Positions 9,985-19,473 of a DNA stretch of 64,000 nucleotides are shown here, in pieces. The stretch's first letter is position 1. Each line of letters starts with the position of its first letter. Under the pieces are notes generated by a model. That model did no database searches, was not told the DNA's origin, and saw only the letters and a program-made list of their open reading frames with translations. Source of the stretch: Dinoroseobacter sp049800775 (GTDB lineage: Bacteria; Pseudomonadota; Alphaproteobacteria; Rhodobacterales; Rhodobacteraceae); the NCBI RefSeq assembly GCF_049800775.1, contig NZ_JBNAFR010000009.1, positions 1 through 64,000 of the forward strand. Reading direction: 5' to 3'. Both the position numbers and the translations under genes were made by a program.

Positions 9985-9996
9985 GCTAGCGCTAAC
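9985..9996. promoter_or_regulatory. Candidate LacI-family operator in front of the glycogen operon
   Basis: GCTAGCGCTAAC contains the perfect 8-bp palindrome TAGCGCTA with flanking G and C also paired. It sits 50 bases upstream of glgP in the 294-base intergenic region and has the AGC-GCT centre frequent in LacI/GalR-family sites. No regulator gene for it is visible nearby. The rest of the intergenic region holds nothing else I can name. Confidence 0.3.
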
Positions 9997-10045
9997 GCAT
10001 TCAGCGACGCACCTGCCCCGTGAGCAACAAGGCGATGACACTCCC

Positions 10046-12421
10046 ATGAAAGACGATATCCTCAAAGAGCTGCGCTATGCCCTGGGCAAGGACGCCGCGC
10101 ATGCCTCGCCCTATGATTGGCGCATGGCCCTGTCGCTGGTGCTGCGCAACCGCTTGGTGGACACTTGGATCGACAGCACACAAGAGACCTATGCCCTTGG
10201 CACGAAACGGGTCTATTACCTGTCGATGGAGTTCCTGATCGGACGGCTGATCGAGGATATGATCTCCAATCTCGGGCTTGAGGACGCGGCCCGCCGCGCG
10301 ATGGAGGATCTGGGTCAGGATTACGACGCGATCGTCCATGACGAGCCCGATGCGGCGCTCGGCAATGGCGGTCTGGGACGGCTCGCGGCCTGTTTCATGG
10401 ATTCGCTCGCGACCCTCGGCCTGCCGGCCTATGGCTATGGCATCCGCTATGAGCATGGCCTTTTCGAGCAGAGCTTTGTCGGCGGCGAACAGGCCGAGAA
10501 GCCCGAGACCTGGCTGAGCCAGCGCCACGCCTGGGAATTCGAGCGCCCGGAGGTGACCCACAAGATCTGCTTTGGCGGCCATGTGACCCATGACGCCGGG
10601 CAGGCCCATTGGCATCCGGGCGAGGTCGTGCTGGCCACCGCCTATGATACGCCGATCATTGGCTGGCAGGGGGCTTGGGGCAACACGCTGCGCCTGTGGT
10701 CGGCCACCTCCGCCGGGGAGTTCGATCTCGACAGTTTCAACCGGGGCGACTACCTCGCCGCGAACCGGTCCGAGGCGCTGGCGCGGACGATCTCGCGGGT
10801 GCTCTACCCCGATGACACGACCGACAATGGCAAGGAATTGCGCCTCAAGCAGGAGTATTTCTTCACCGCCGCCTCGATCATGGACCTGCTGCGCCGCTAC
10901 CTGAGCGACCATGACGACCTGCGCGCCCTGCCCGACCATGTGGCGATCCAGCTCAACGACACCCACCCGGCCATTGCCGGGCCCGAGCTTGTGCGGATGC
11001 TGGTGGATGTCCATGGCCTGCCCATGGCCGAGGGCATTGCACTGGCGCGCCGCTGTCTCGCCTATACCAACCACACCCTTCTGCCCGAAGCGCTGGAGCG
11101 CTGGAGCGAGGACCTGCTCGGGCGCACCCTGCCCCGGCATCTCGAGATCATCCGCGTGATCGAGGACACCCAGCAGGCCGAGAACCCCGGCAGCCCCCGC
11201 ATCCTCGAGCATGGGGATGTGCGCATGGGCGAGCTGGCCTTCATCATGGCGCACAAGGTCAACGGGGTCTCGGCCCTCCATACGGAGCTGGTGAAAGAGA
11301 CCGTCTTTGCGGATCTGCACCGGATCCACCCGACGCGGATCATCAACCAGACCAACGGGATCACCCCGCGCCGCTGGCTCCATGGCTGCAATCCCGGCCT
11401 GCGCGACCTGATCACTGAGGAGCTTGGCACCGGTTGGGTCGCCGATCTCGAACAGCTCAGCAGCCTCAAGGACAAGCGGTCCGACCCGGCCTTCGTCAGC
11501 GCCTTCATGGCCGCCAAGCGCGCGAACAAGGTGCAGTTGTCGAACTGGATCGCCGAGACCTGCGGGATCGATGTGAACCCGGACGCCCTGTTCGACGTGC
11601 AGATCAAGCGGATCCACGAGTACAAGCGGCAGCTCATGAACCTTCTGGAGACGGTCGCGCTCTGGTCCGAGATGCGCGACGATCCCAATGCGGGCTGGAC
11701 CCCACGGGTCAAGATCTTTGGCGGCAAGGCGGCCCCGGGCTATGCCATGGCCAAGGAGATCATCCGCCTGATCAACGATGTGGGCGCGGTGGTAAATGCC
11801 GACCCGGTGACCGGCGACATGCTCAAGCTGGTTTATCCGCCGAACTACAACGTCACCATGGCCGAGCGCCTGATCCCGGCGGCGGACCTGTCCGAGCAGA
11901 TCTCGACTGCGGGCAAGGAGGCCTCGGGCACGGGCAACATGAAGTTCGCCCTGAACGGCGCGCTGACCATCGGCACGCTGGATGGCGCGAATGTGGAGAT
12001 CCGCGAGCATGTGGGATCGGAGAACTTCTTCCTCTTTGGCCTGACCGCGAGCGAGGTCGTGGCGCGCCGCCAGCAGCCGGGCTTCTCGCGCGCAGCGATC
12101 GAGGCGAGCCCGCGCCTGCAACGGGTGCTGGGTCAGATCTACGAGGGGGTGTTCTCGCCGGACGAGCCGCACCGTTATCACGGGCTGGTCGGCATGCTCT
12201 ATGACCACGACCATTTCCTCGTGACCTGCGATTTCGACGATTACTACGACACCCAGCGCCGCGTGGATGTGGTCTACCGCACCCCGCAGGCCTGGTCCGC
12301 CATGGCCGTGACCAATACCGCAAGCATGGGCTGGTTCTCGTCCGACCGAACCATCCAGGGCTATGCGCGCGACATCTGGAAAGCCGCACCGCCGCGCTCG
12401 GCGCTTGAGAAATCCGCATGA
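10046..12421 (+). CDS. glgP: Glycogen phosphorylase
   Basis: 791 residues, usual for bacterial glycogen/maltodextrin phosphorylase. It releases glucose-1-phosphate from glycogen ends. Early motifs include VYYLSMEFLIGRLIED and DAALGNGGLGRLAACFMDS. The pyridoxal-phosphate lysine is in EASGTGNMKFALNGALTIGT, at about Lys633. The phosphate/arginine site appears in the DVQIKRIHEYKRQLMN segment. It is the first gene of glgP-B-C-A-X-malQ and its TGA overlaps the glgB ATG by four bases. Confidence 0.95.
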   Translation: MKDDILKELRYALGKDAAHASPYDWRMALSLVLRNRLVDTWIDSTQETYALGTKRVYYLSMEFLIGRLIEDMISNLGLEDAARRAMEDLGQDYDAIVHDEPDAALGNGGLGRLAACFMDSLATLGLPAYGYGIRYEHGLFEQSFVGGEQAEKPETWLSQRHAWEFERPEVTHKICFGGHVTHDAGQAHWHPGEVVLATAYDTPIIGWQGAWGNTLRLWSATSAGEFDLDSFNRGDYLAANRSEALARTISRVLYPDDTTDNGKELRLKQEYFFTAASIMDLLRRYLSDHDDLRALPDHVAIQLNDTHPAIAGPELVRMLVDVHGLPMAEGIALARRCLAYTNHTLLPEALERWSEDLLGRTLPRHLEIIRVIEDTQQAENPGSPRILEHGDVRMGELAFIMAHKVNGVSALHTELVKETVFADLHRIHPTRIINQTNGITPRRWLHGCNPGLRDLITEELGTGWVADLEQLSSLKDKRSDPAFVSAFMAAKRANKVQLSNWIAETCGIDVNPDALFDVQIKRIHEYKRQLMNLLETVALWSEMRDDPNAGWTPRVKIFGGKAAPGYAMAKEIIRLINDVGAVVNADPVTGDMLKLVYPPNYNVTMAERLIPAADLSEQISTAGKEASGTGNMKFALNGALTIGTLDGANVEIREHVGSENFFLFGLTASEVVARRQQPGFSRAAIEASPRLQRVLGQIYEGVFSPDEPHRYHGLVGMLYDHDHFLVTCDFDDYYDTQRRVDVVYRTPQAWSAMAVTNTASMGWFSSDRTIQGYARDIWKAAPPRSALEKSA

Positions 12422-14640
12422 CCTCCACGACTGCTCTGACCCCTCCCGCCGCGGCGGAGGCTCTGGTGGCGGGCCGTCATGGCGATCCCTTCGCCGTGCT
12501 GGGCCTGCATGATCTGGATGGAAAACTCGTGCTGCGCGCCCTGCGCCCCGAGGCGGACGGGGTCGAAGTACTCGACGCCAAGACCGGGCGACGCCTTGCC
12601 GGGCTGAGCCCGGTAACCGGCGCGCCGGGGCTGTTCGAGGGGGTGATCCCGCGCCGCAAGAAGCGGTTCGCCTACCGGCTGCGCATGACCCGGGGCGCGG
12701 ATACCTGGGAAGAGCGGGACGCCTATGCCCATGGCCCGCGACTGGGCGAGATGGACGAATACCTGCTGGGCGAAGGCACCCATAACGCCCTGTGGAAAGC
12801 GCTTGGCGCCCATGTCGGCCCCCATGAGGGCGTGCCCGGCACCCATTTTGCCGTCTGGGCCCCGAACGCGTCGCGCGTCTCGGTGGTCGGGGATTTCAAC
12901 GGCTGGGACGGGCGGCGCCATGTGATGCGCCGTCGCGGGGCCACCGGCGTGCATGAAATCTTTGTGCCCGATCTCGGCGATGGCGCGGTCTATAAATACG
13001 AGGTGCTGGATCAGCACGGCAACCTGCTGCCGCTCAAGGCGGACCCGGTCGGGTTCGGGGCCGAACTGCCGCCGAAGACCGCCTCGGTCGTGCGCGACCT
13101 GAACAGCTATGACTGGTCCGATGGCGGCTGGATGCAGCGCCGTGGCGCGCGTCAGAAGATCGACCAGCCGATCTCGATCTACGAGGTGCATCTGGAAAGC
13201 TGGCGCCGCGTGCCCGAGGAGGGCAACCGCCCCCTGACCTATCGCGAACTGGCCGATCAGCTTGTGACCTATGCGCAGGAGATGGGCTTCACCCATCTCG
13301 AGCTGACCCCGATCTCGGAATACCCGTTTGGCGGCTCCTGGGGCTATCAGCCCGTGGGTCTCTTCGCGCCGACCTCGCGGTTCGGCACGCCCGATGACTT
13401 CCGTGCCTTTGTCGAGGCCTGCCATGCGGCCGATCTCGGCGTTCTCATCGACTGGGTGCCCGGGCACTTTCCGACCGATGCTCACGGGCTCGGTCAGTTC
13501 GATGGCACCCCTCTCTATGAGCATGCGGATCCCAAGGAAGGGTATCACCCGGACTGGAACACGCTGGTCTACAATTACGGTCGCACCGAGGTGCAGAACT
13601 TCCTGATCGCCAATGCCCGCTACTGGTTCGAAGAGTTCCATATCGACGGGCTGCGGGTCGATGCCGTCGCCTCGATGCTCTATCGCGACTATTCCCGCAA
13701 GGAGGGCGAATGGGTCCCCAACAAGGATGGCGGGCGCGAGAACCTCGAGGCGATCGCCTTTCTGCAGCGGATGAACGAGGTGGTCTATGCCGCCGATGAC
13801 AGTATCCTGACCGCCGCCGAGGAAAGCACCGCCTTTCCGGGCGTGAGCGCGCCGACGGATACGGGCGGTCTGGGCTTCGGGTTCAAGTGGAACATGGGGT
13901 GGATGAACGACACCCTGCGCTACATGGGCGAAGACCCGATCAACCGCAAATACCACCACGACAAGATGACCTTCGGGCTGCATTACGCCTTCACCGAGAA
14001 CTTCATCCTGCCGCTCAGCCATGACGAAGTGGTCCATGGCAAGGGCTCTCTGCTGGGCCGGATGCCCGGCGATGACTGGCAGCGTTTCGCCAATCTGCGG
14101 ACCTATTTCGGCTTCATGTACGGCCATCCGGGCAAGAAGCTGATCTTCATGGGCGGCGAGTTCGGTCAGGCCAAGGAATGGAACAACGAGACCAGCCTCG
14201 ACTGGCACCTGCTGGAGGATCCGCTCCATGCCGGGATGCAGGCCTGGCTGCGGGACCTCAACCGGGTCTATGCGGCGATGCCCGCGCTGTTCCAGAAGGA
14301 TAGCAGCCCCGAGGGGTTCCAGTGGATCGATGGCGGCAACGCGGCGGATTCGATCTTTTCCTGGGTCCGCATGGGCAATGCGGGCACGGCCCCGGTGCTC
14401 GTGCTGAGCAATTTCACACCGGTCCCGCGCACGGGCTTCCGCATCGGCGTGCCCGAGGCCGGGCACTGGGCCGAGCGGCTGAACTCGGACGCGGCAGAGT
14501 ATGGCGGCAGCGGCATGGGCACCCCCGGGGGCGCCACCGCAGACCCGGTCCCGGCCCATGGCTGCGACCACTCGATCGAGATCACAATACCACCACTGGC
14601 AACGGTGTTTTACGAATGGACCGGCGCGGCAACGCGCTGA
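12418..14640 (+). CDS. glgB: 1,4-alpha-glucan branching enzyme
   Basis: 740-residue GH13 branching enzyme that introduces alpha-1,6 branches into glycogen. Two N-terminal beta-sandwich (CBM48-like) modules precede the barrel; the second begins GTHFAVWAPNASRVSVVGDF. The barrel carries the catalytic nucleophile Asp415 (GLRVDAVASMLYRDY), the acid Glu468 (TAAEESTAFPGV) and the SHDEVVHGKGSL motif with the transition-state Asp. The C-terminal beta domain is present. Start overlaps glgP by ATGA. Confidence 0.95.
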   Translation: MTSTTALTPPAAAEALVAGRHGDPFAVLGLHDLDGKLVLRALRPEADGVEVLDAKTGRRLAGLSPVTGAPGLFEGVIPRRKKRFAYRLRMTRGADTWEERDAYAHGPRLGEMDEYLLGEGTHNALWKALGAHVGPHEGVPGTHFAVWAPNASRVSVVGDFNGWDGRRHVMRRRGATGVHEIFVPDLGDGAVYKYEVLDQHGNLLPLKADPVGFGAELPPKTASVVRDLNSYDWSDGGWMQRRGARQKIDQPISIYEVHLESWRRVPEEGNRPLTYRELADQLVTYAQEMGFTHLELTPISEYPFGGSWGYQPVGLFAPTSRFGTPDDFRAFVEACHAADLGVLIDWVPGHFPTDAHGLGQFDGTPLYEHADPKEGYHPDWNTLVYNYGRTEVQNFLIANARYWFEEFHIDGLRVDAVASMLYRDYSRKEGEWVPNKDGGRENLEAIAFLQRMNEVVYAADDSILTAAEESTAFPGVSAPTDTGGLGFGFKWNMGWMNDTLRYMGEDPINRKYHHDKMTFGLHYAFTENFILPLSHDEVVHGKGSLLGRMPGDDWQRFANLRTYFGFMYGHPGKKLIFMGGEFGQAKEWNNETSLDWHLLEDPLHAGMQAWLRDLNRVYAAMPALFQKDSSPEGFQWIDGGNAADSIFSWVRMGNAGTAPVLVLSNFTPVPRTGFRIGVPEAGHWAERLNSDAAEYGGSGMGTPGGATADPVPAHGCDHSIEITIPPLATVFYEWTGAATR

Positions 14641-14662
14641 CGCGGCATTAGGGGAGGACGCG

Positions 14663-15922
14663 ATGGAACAGGACAGATTTCGCCTGGCACAACAGACAAT
14701 GGCCTATGTGTTGGCCGGGGGACGGGGCAGCCGGCTGAAGGAAATGACCGATATACGGGCCAAACCGGCCGTGTATTTCGGGGGCAAGACGCGGATCATC
14801 GACTTCGCGCTTTCGAACGCGGTCAATTCCGGCATCCGGCGCATCGGTGTCGCGACCCAGTACAAGGCCCATAGCCTGATCCGGCACATGCAGCGCGGCT
14901 GGAGCTTTTTCCGCGCCGAGCGCAACGAGAGCCTCGATATCCTGCCCGCTTCGCAGCAGCTGGACGAGGACAACTGGTACAAGGGCACCGCCGATGCGGT
15001 CACCCAGAATATCAAGATCATCAACGGCTATGACCCGAAATACGTCCTGATCCTCGCCGGGGACCATATCTACAAGCAGGACTATTCCTTCATGATCGAG
15101 GAGCATGTGCGCTCCGGCGCGCAGGTCACCGTAGGGTGTATCGCCGTGCCCCGCGAAGAGGCCAGGGGCTTTGGCGTCATGGCCGTGGACGAGACCGACA
15201 AGATCCTCGAATTCGTCGAGAAGCCCGCCGATCCCCCGCCCATGCCCGGCGATCCGACCAAAGCGCTGGCCAGCATGGGGATCTATGTCTTCGAGGCCGA
15301 GTACCTCTATGAGGTGTTGGGCGAGGACGCAAAGAACCCCGACTCCAGCAATGATTTCGGCACCGATATCATCCCCAAGATCGTGGCCGCAGGCGGCGCG
15401 CGGGCGCATCCCTTCAGCCGCTCCTGCGTGATGTCCGGGCTCGAGACCGAGCCCTATTGGCGCGATGTGGGGACGATCGACGCCTATTGGCAGGCCAATA
15501 TCGACCTGACGGATTTCAAGCCCGAGCTCGATATCTATGCCACGGACTGGCCGATCTGGACCTATTCCGAACTGACGGCCCCGGCCAAGTTCATCCATAA
15601 CGAGGAAGGCCGTCGCGGACAGGCGGTCTCGTCCATGGTGTCGGGGGGCTGCATCATCTCGGGCTCGTCCCTGTTCCGCTGCCTGCTTTTCACCGGGGTG
15701 AAAACCCATTCCTATGCGCAGCTCGAAGGCGTGGTCGCCCTGCCCTATGCAAAGGTCGGACGCCGCGCCTACCTCAAGAACGTGATCCTCGACCGGGGCG
15801 TGGAAATCCCCGCCGGGCTGATCGTCGGCGAGGACCCCGAGCTCGACGCCAAGCGGTTCCGCCGCTCGGAAAACGGGATCTGCCTGATCACCCAGGACAT
15901 GATCGACAAACTGGAAAGCTGA
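14663..15922 (+). CDS. glgC: Glucose-1-phosphate adenylyltransferase
   Basis: 419 residues; makes ADP-glucose from glucose-1-phosphate and ATP, the committed step of glycogen synthesis. The ATG at 14663 is chosen because it follows GGGGAGGA (14651-14658) and gives the family N-terminus MEQDRFRLAQQTMAYVLAGG. The nucleotidyltransferase signature AGGRGSRLKEMTDIRAKPAVYFGGK is intact in parts (residues 17-41). The catalytic-domain motifs GTADAVTQN and YVLILAGDHIYK follow. The C-terminal left-handed beta-helix (allosteric domain) is present. Confidence 0.95.
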   Translation: MEQDRFRLAQQTMAYVLAGGRGSRLKEMTDIRAKPAVYFGGKTRIIDFALSNAVNSGIRRIGVATQYKAHSLIRHMQRGWSFFRAERNESLDILPASQQLDEDNWYKGTADAVTQNIKIINGYDPKYVLILAGDHIYKQDYSFMIEEHVRSGAQVTVGCIAVPREEARGFGVMAVDETDKILEFVEKPADPPPMPGDPTKALASMGIYVFEAEYLYEVLGEDAKNPDSSNDFGTDIIPKIVAAGGARAHPFSRSCVMSGLETEPYWRDVGTIDAYWQANIDLTDFKPELDIYATDWPIWTYSELTAPAKFIHNEEGRRGQAVSSMVSGGCIISGSSLFRCLLFTGVKTHSYAQLEGVVALPYAKVGRRAYLKNVILDRGVEIPAGLIVGEDPELDAKRFRRSENGICLITQDMIDKLES

Positions 15923-15931
15923 CGACCCAAG

Positions 15932-17377
15932 ATGGCTGAGATGGACATTCTGATGGTGGCCTCCGAATGCGCGCCCTTCGCCAAGACCGGCGGGCTGGGC
16001 GACGTGGTCGGGGCCTTGCCCGCCGCATTGGCGCCGCTGGGCCTGCGGGCGCGGGTGCTCTTGCCGGCGTATCCCGGGCTCTTCCCACTGCTGCCCGGCG
16101 GCACGGAGCTGACCCGGATGGGCGGGCTGCCCGGGGGCGAGGGGCGCATCGTCGCGGCCCAGGCCGAGGGGATCGACCTGCTGCTTCTGGACATGCCGCA
16201 GCTCTTTGACCGGCCCGGCACGCTCTATCAGGATGAGCAGGGTCAGGACTTCACCGACAACCATCTGCGCTTCGGCGCGCTGTCTCAGGCCGCGGCCCGG
16301 ATCTGCATGGGCGAGATCGACGGCTATCAGCCGGATGTTCTCCATGCCCATGACTGGCAGGCGGCCTTGGCCCCGGTCTATCTCAAGATGGCCGGGCGCG
16401 ATCACCCGCGCTCGGCCCTCACCATCCACAACATCGCGTTTCAGGGCCGCTACAACCCGGACACGCTGGGCCCGCTCGGGCTCAATCCCGACTGGTTCCA
16501 TCCCGAGGGGCTCGAATATCACGGCGATCTCAGCTTCCTGAAAGCCGGGCTCGCCTTTTGCGACCGGATCACCACGGTCAGCCCGACCTATGCCCAGGAG
16601 ATCCTGACGCCGGCATTCGGCATGGGGCTCGAGGGGCTGTTGCGGGCGCGCAGCAGCGTGCTGAGCGGGCTTTTGAACGGGATCGACATGGCGGTCTGGG
16701 ATCCGGCGGCGGATGCCGCCCTGCCCCGCGCCTATGACGCGCGCAGCCTGAAACGCCGGGCCGAGAACCGGGCCGAGATCTGCGCGCGACTAGGGCTGGA
16801 CCCGGAAGATGAGGGGCCGCTCTTTTGCGTGGTCAGCCGGTTGACCAGCCAGAAGGGGCTCGACGCCCTGCTGGGCGCAGTGCCCCATCTGGTCGGGCGC
16901 GGCGCGCAGCTCGCGGTTCTCGGCAGTGGCGAGCCTGCGCTGGAACAGGGGTTCCGACAGGCCGCCGAGGCCCATCCCGGGCGGGTCGGCTGTTTCATCG
17001 GCTATGACGAGGCGCTTTCGCATCTCTTGCAGGGCGGGAGCGACGCGATCCTGATCCCCTCGCGGTTCGAGCCCTGTGGCCTCACCCAGCTTTACGGGCT
17101 GCGTTACGGGACCCTGCCCGTGGTGGCGCGCACTGGCGGTCTGGCCGATACGGTGATCGACGCCAATGTCGCCGCTCTGGCGGCCGAGGTCGCCACCGGC
17201 TTTGTCTTTGACGAGGTCAGCGCCGAGGGCATCGCCCGCGCCATCGACCGGGTCGTGGACCTCTATGGGACGCCGCGCCTCTGGCAGAAGCTGCAGCGCG
17301 CCGCCATGCGCCACCCGGTGGGCTGGGAAAGCTCGGCCCAGGGCTATGCCGATCTCTATGCGGCGCTGACGCCATGA
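15932..17377 (+). CDS. glgA: Glycogen synthase (ADP-glucose)
   Basis: 481-residue GT5 glycogen synthase that adds glucose from ADP-glucose to the growing alpha-1,4 chain. The ADP-glucose-binding KTGGL motif is at Lys18 (FAKTGGLGDVVGALP). The HDWQAALAP segment lies near residue 140. The C-terminal GT-B domain includes IPSRFEPCGLTQLYGLRYGT with the conserved Glu and a second TGGLADTV motif. It starts 9 bases after glgC and overlaps glgX by four bases. Confidence 0.95.
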   Translation: MAEMDILMVASECAPFAKTGGLGDVVGALPAALAPLGLRARVLLPAYPGLFPLLPGGTELTRMGGLPGGEGRIVAAQAEGIDLLLLDMPQLFDRPGTLYQDEQGQDFTDNHLRFGALSQAAARICMGEIDGYQPDVLHAHDWQAALAPVYLKMAGRDHPRSALTIHNIAFQGRYNPDTLGPLGLNPDWFHPEGLEYHGDLSFLKAGLAFCDRITTVSPTYAQEILTPAFGMGLEGLLRARSSVLSGLLNGIDMAVWDPAADAALPRAYDARSLKRRAENRAEICARLGLDPEDEGPLFCVVSRLTSQKGLDALLGAVPHLVGRGAQLAVLGSGEPALEQGFRQAAEAHPGRVGCFIGYDEALSHLLQGGSDAILIPSRFEPCGLTQLYGLRYGTLPVVARTGGLADTVIDANVAALAAEVATGFVFDEVSAEGIARAIDRVVDLYGTPRLWQKLQRAAMRHPVGWESSAQGYADLYAALTP

Positions 17378-19473
17378 CCTACCACGCCGATGTGTCGGCC
17401 CGGTTCGAGCCGGGCAGCCCCCACCGTCTGGGGGCCCATTTCGATGGCGAGGGCACGAATTTCGCCGTGTTCTCAGAACATGGGCAAGCGGTGTTTCTCT
17501 GCCTCTACAGCGCCGATGGCCAGCGCGAGGAGCTGCGCCTGCCCCTGCCCGAACGCACGGGCGATATCTGGCACGGCTACCTGCCCGGGCTGCGGCCCGG
17601 CGCGCTTTACGGCTACCGGGTGGCGGGGCCCTTCGCCCCCGAACAGGGGCACCGGTTCAACATCCACAAGCTATTGCTGGACCCCTATACCCGCGAGCTG
17701 CAGGGCGGGTTCACGGATCACACGGCGACCCTCGGTTACCCGGTGGCGAACCCGGCCCGGGATCTGGCCTTCGACACCACGGACAGCGCGCCCTTCGTGC
17801 CGAAATCGGTGGTCTCGGACCCGGCACTCTTTGCCCCGGATGCTACCCCGCTCGGGCGGGACTGGCGCGGCGCGGTGATCTACGAGGCCCATGTCAAAGG
17901 CGCCACCATGCGCGCGCCGGAAATCGCCCCGCCCGTGCGCGGCACCTATGACGGGCTGGCCACGCCCCCGATGCTCGACCACCTGACCCGGCTCGGCGTC
18001 ACGGCGGTGGAGCTTCTGCCTGTGCAGGCAATCAAGTCCGAAGAGGCGCTCGGCCGGCGCGGGCTGGTGAATTACTGGGGCTACAACACCCTGGGCTTTT
18101 TTGCCCCCGAGCCGCGCTATTTCGGGCCAAGCGGTGTGCAGGGCTTCCGAGCCATGGTGGACCGGTTCCACGCGGCCGGGATCGAGGTGATCCTCGACGT
18201 GGTCTACAACCATTCCGGCGAAGGCGACCATCTGGGCCCGACCCTGTCCTTCCGCGGGCTCGACAATGCCGCCTATTACCGGCTGATCGACGGGCAGCCG
18301 CGCTACTATGTGAACGACACGGGCTGCGGCAACACGCTGAATGTGAGCCACCCCTTCGTGATGCGCATGATCCTCGACAGCCTGCGCTTCTGGGTGACGG
18401 TGATGGGGGTGGACGGGTTCCGCTTCGATCTGGCCACCACGCTGGGGCGCGAGGCGCAGGGGTTCGATCCGCGCGGCGGGATCCTCGACGCGCTGCGGCA
18501 GGACCCGGTGCTCAGCGGCGTGAAACTGATCGCGGAGCCGTGGGATGTGGGCCCGGGCGGCTATCAGCTCGGCAGCTTCTCTCCAGAATTTGCCGAGTGG
18601 AACGACCGCTACCGCGACACGATCCGGCGGTTCTGGCGCGGCGATCGGCACAGCGCGCAGGATCTCGGCTCCGCCCTGCTGGGCTCGGCGGATATCTTCG
18701 ACACCAAAGGGCGGCGGGTCTGGGCCTCGGTCAATTACGCGGCCTCCCATGACGGGTTCACCCTGGCCGATACCACCCGATATGCTGAGCGGCACAACCA
18801 CGCCAATGGCGAAGAGAACCGCGACGGTCATCACGCGAATTTCAGCGAAAATTTCGGCGTTGAGGGCCCCAGTTCCGACCCCGAGATCCGCGCCAAGCGC
18901 GCTCAGCGGCAGCGCAACCTGCTGGCCGCCGTGTTCCTGTCCCAGGGCACGCCGATGCTGCTCTGCGGGGATGAGGGGGGCCATACCCAACAGGGCAACA
19001 ATAACAGCTATTGCCAGGACAACCCCACAAGCTGGGTGGAATGGGCCGCGCTGGATCCCGAGCTGATCGACTTCACGGCCGCAGTATCGCAGGTCCGCAA
19101 GGCGCACCCGGCGGTGCGGCAGCTCGATTTCCTCCACGGGGAGGCGCGCCCGGGCGATGGCAAGCCGGATGTGGAATGGCGCAGCTTTGATGGCGCACCG
19201 CTGGACTGGCGGGATCCGGGGCTTGCGAGCCTCTGCCTGCTCCTTCGGGGCAGTGCCGAAAGCGTGGCCGGGGCTGAAATCCGGGACGAGGTGCTGCTGG
19301 CTTTCAACCGCACCGATGCGCCGCTCGCGTTGCACCTGCCGCAGGGCGTCTGGACACGGGTGATCGAGACCTCGGTGATGGCGCAAGCGCCGCTGATGAT
19401 CACCGGGGATCAGGTCGAGGTGCCAGCGCAGAGCCTGTCGGCCTTTGCCAGCGCGCCCCAGCCCGCCCCATGA
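17374..19473 (+). CDS. glgX: Glycogen debranching enzyme
   Basis: 699-residue GH13 isoamylase-type enzyme that cuts alpha-1,6 branches in phosphorylase-trimmed glycogen. The N-terminal CBM48 domain starts GSPHRLGAHFDGEGTNFAVF. The barrel has VYNHSGEGDHLGPTLSFRG, the nucleophile Asp352 (GFRFDLATTLGRE), the acid Glu388 (LIAEPWDVGPGGY) and NYAASHDGFTLADT. LLCGDEGGHTQQGNNNSYCQ follows as in the family. It overlaps both glgA and malQ by four bases, so it is translationally coupled. Confidence 0.94.
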   Translation: MTYHADVSARFEPGSPHRLGAHFDGEGTNFAVFSEHGQAVFLCLYSADGQREELRLPLPERTGDIWHGYLPGLRPGALYGYRVAGPFAPEQGHRFNIHKLLLDPYTRELQGGFTDHTATLGYPVANPARDLAFDTTDSAPFVPKSVVSDPALFAPDATPLGRDWRGAVIYEAHVKGATMRAPEIAPPVRGTYDGLATPPMLDHLTRLGVTAVELLPVQAIKSEEALGRRGLVNYWGYNTLGFFAPEPRYFGPSGVQGFRAMVDRFHAAGIEVILDVVYNHSGEGDHLGPTLSFRGLDNAAYYRLIDGQPRYYVNDTGCGNTLNVSHPFVMRMILDSLRFWVTVMGVDGFRFDLATTLGREAQGFDPRGGILDALRQDPVLSGVKLIAEPWDVGPGGYQLGSFSPEFAEWNDRYRDTIRRFWRGDRHSAQDLGSALLGSADIFDTKGRRVWASVNYAASHDGFTLADTTRYAERHNHANGEENRDGHHANFSENFGVEGPSSDPEIRAKRAQRQRNLLAAVFLSQGTPMLLCGDEGGHTQQGNNNSYCQDNPTSWVEWAALDPELIDFTAAVSQVRKAHPAVRQLDFLHGEARPGDGKPDVEWRSFDGAPLDWRDPGLASLCLLLRGSAESVAGAEIRDEVLLAFNRTDAPLALHLPQGVWTRVIETSVMAQAPLMITGDQVEVPAQSLSAFASAPQPAP

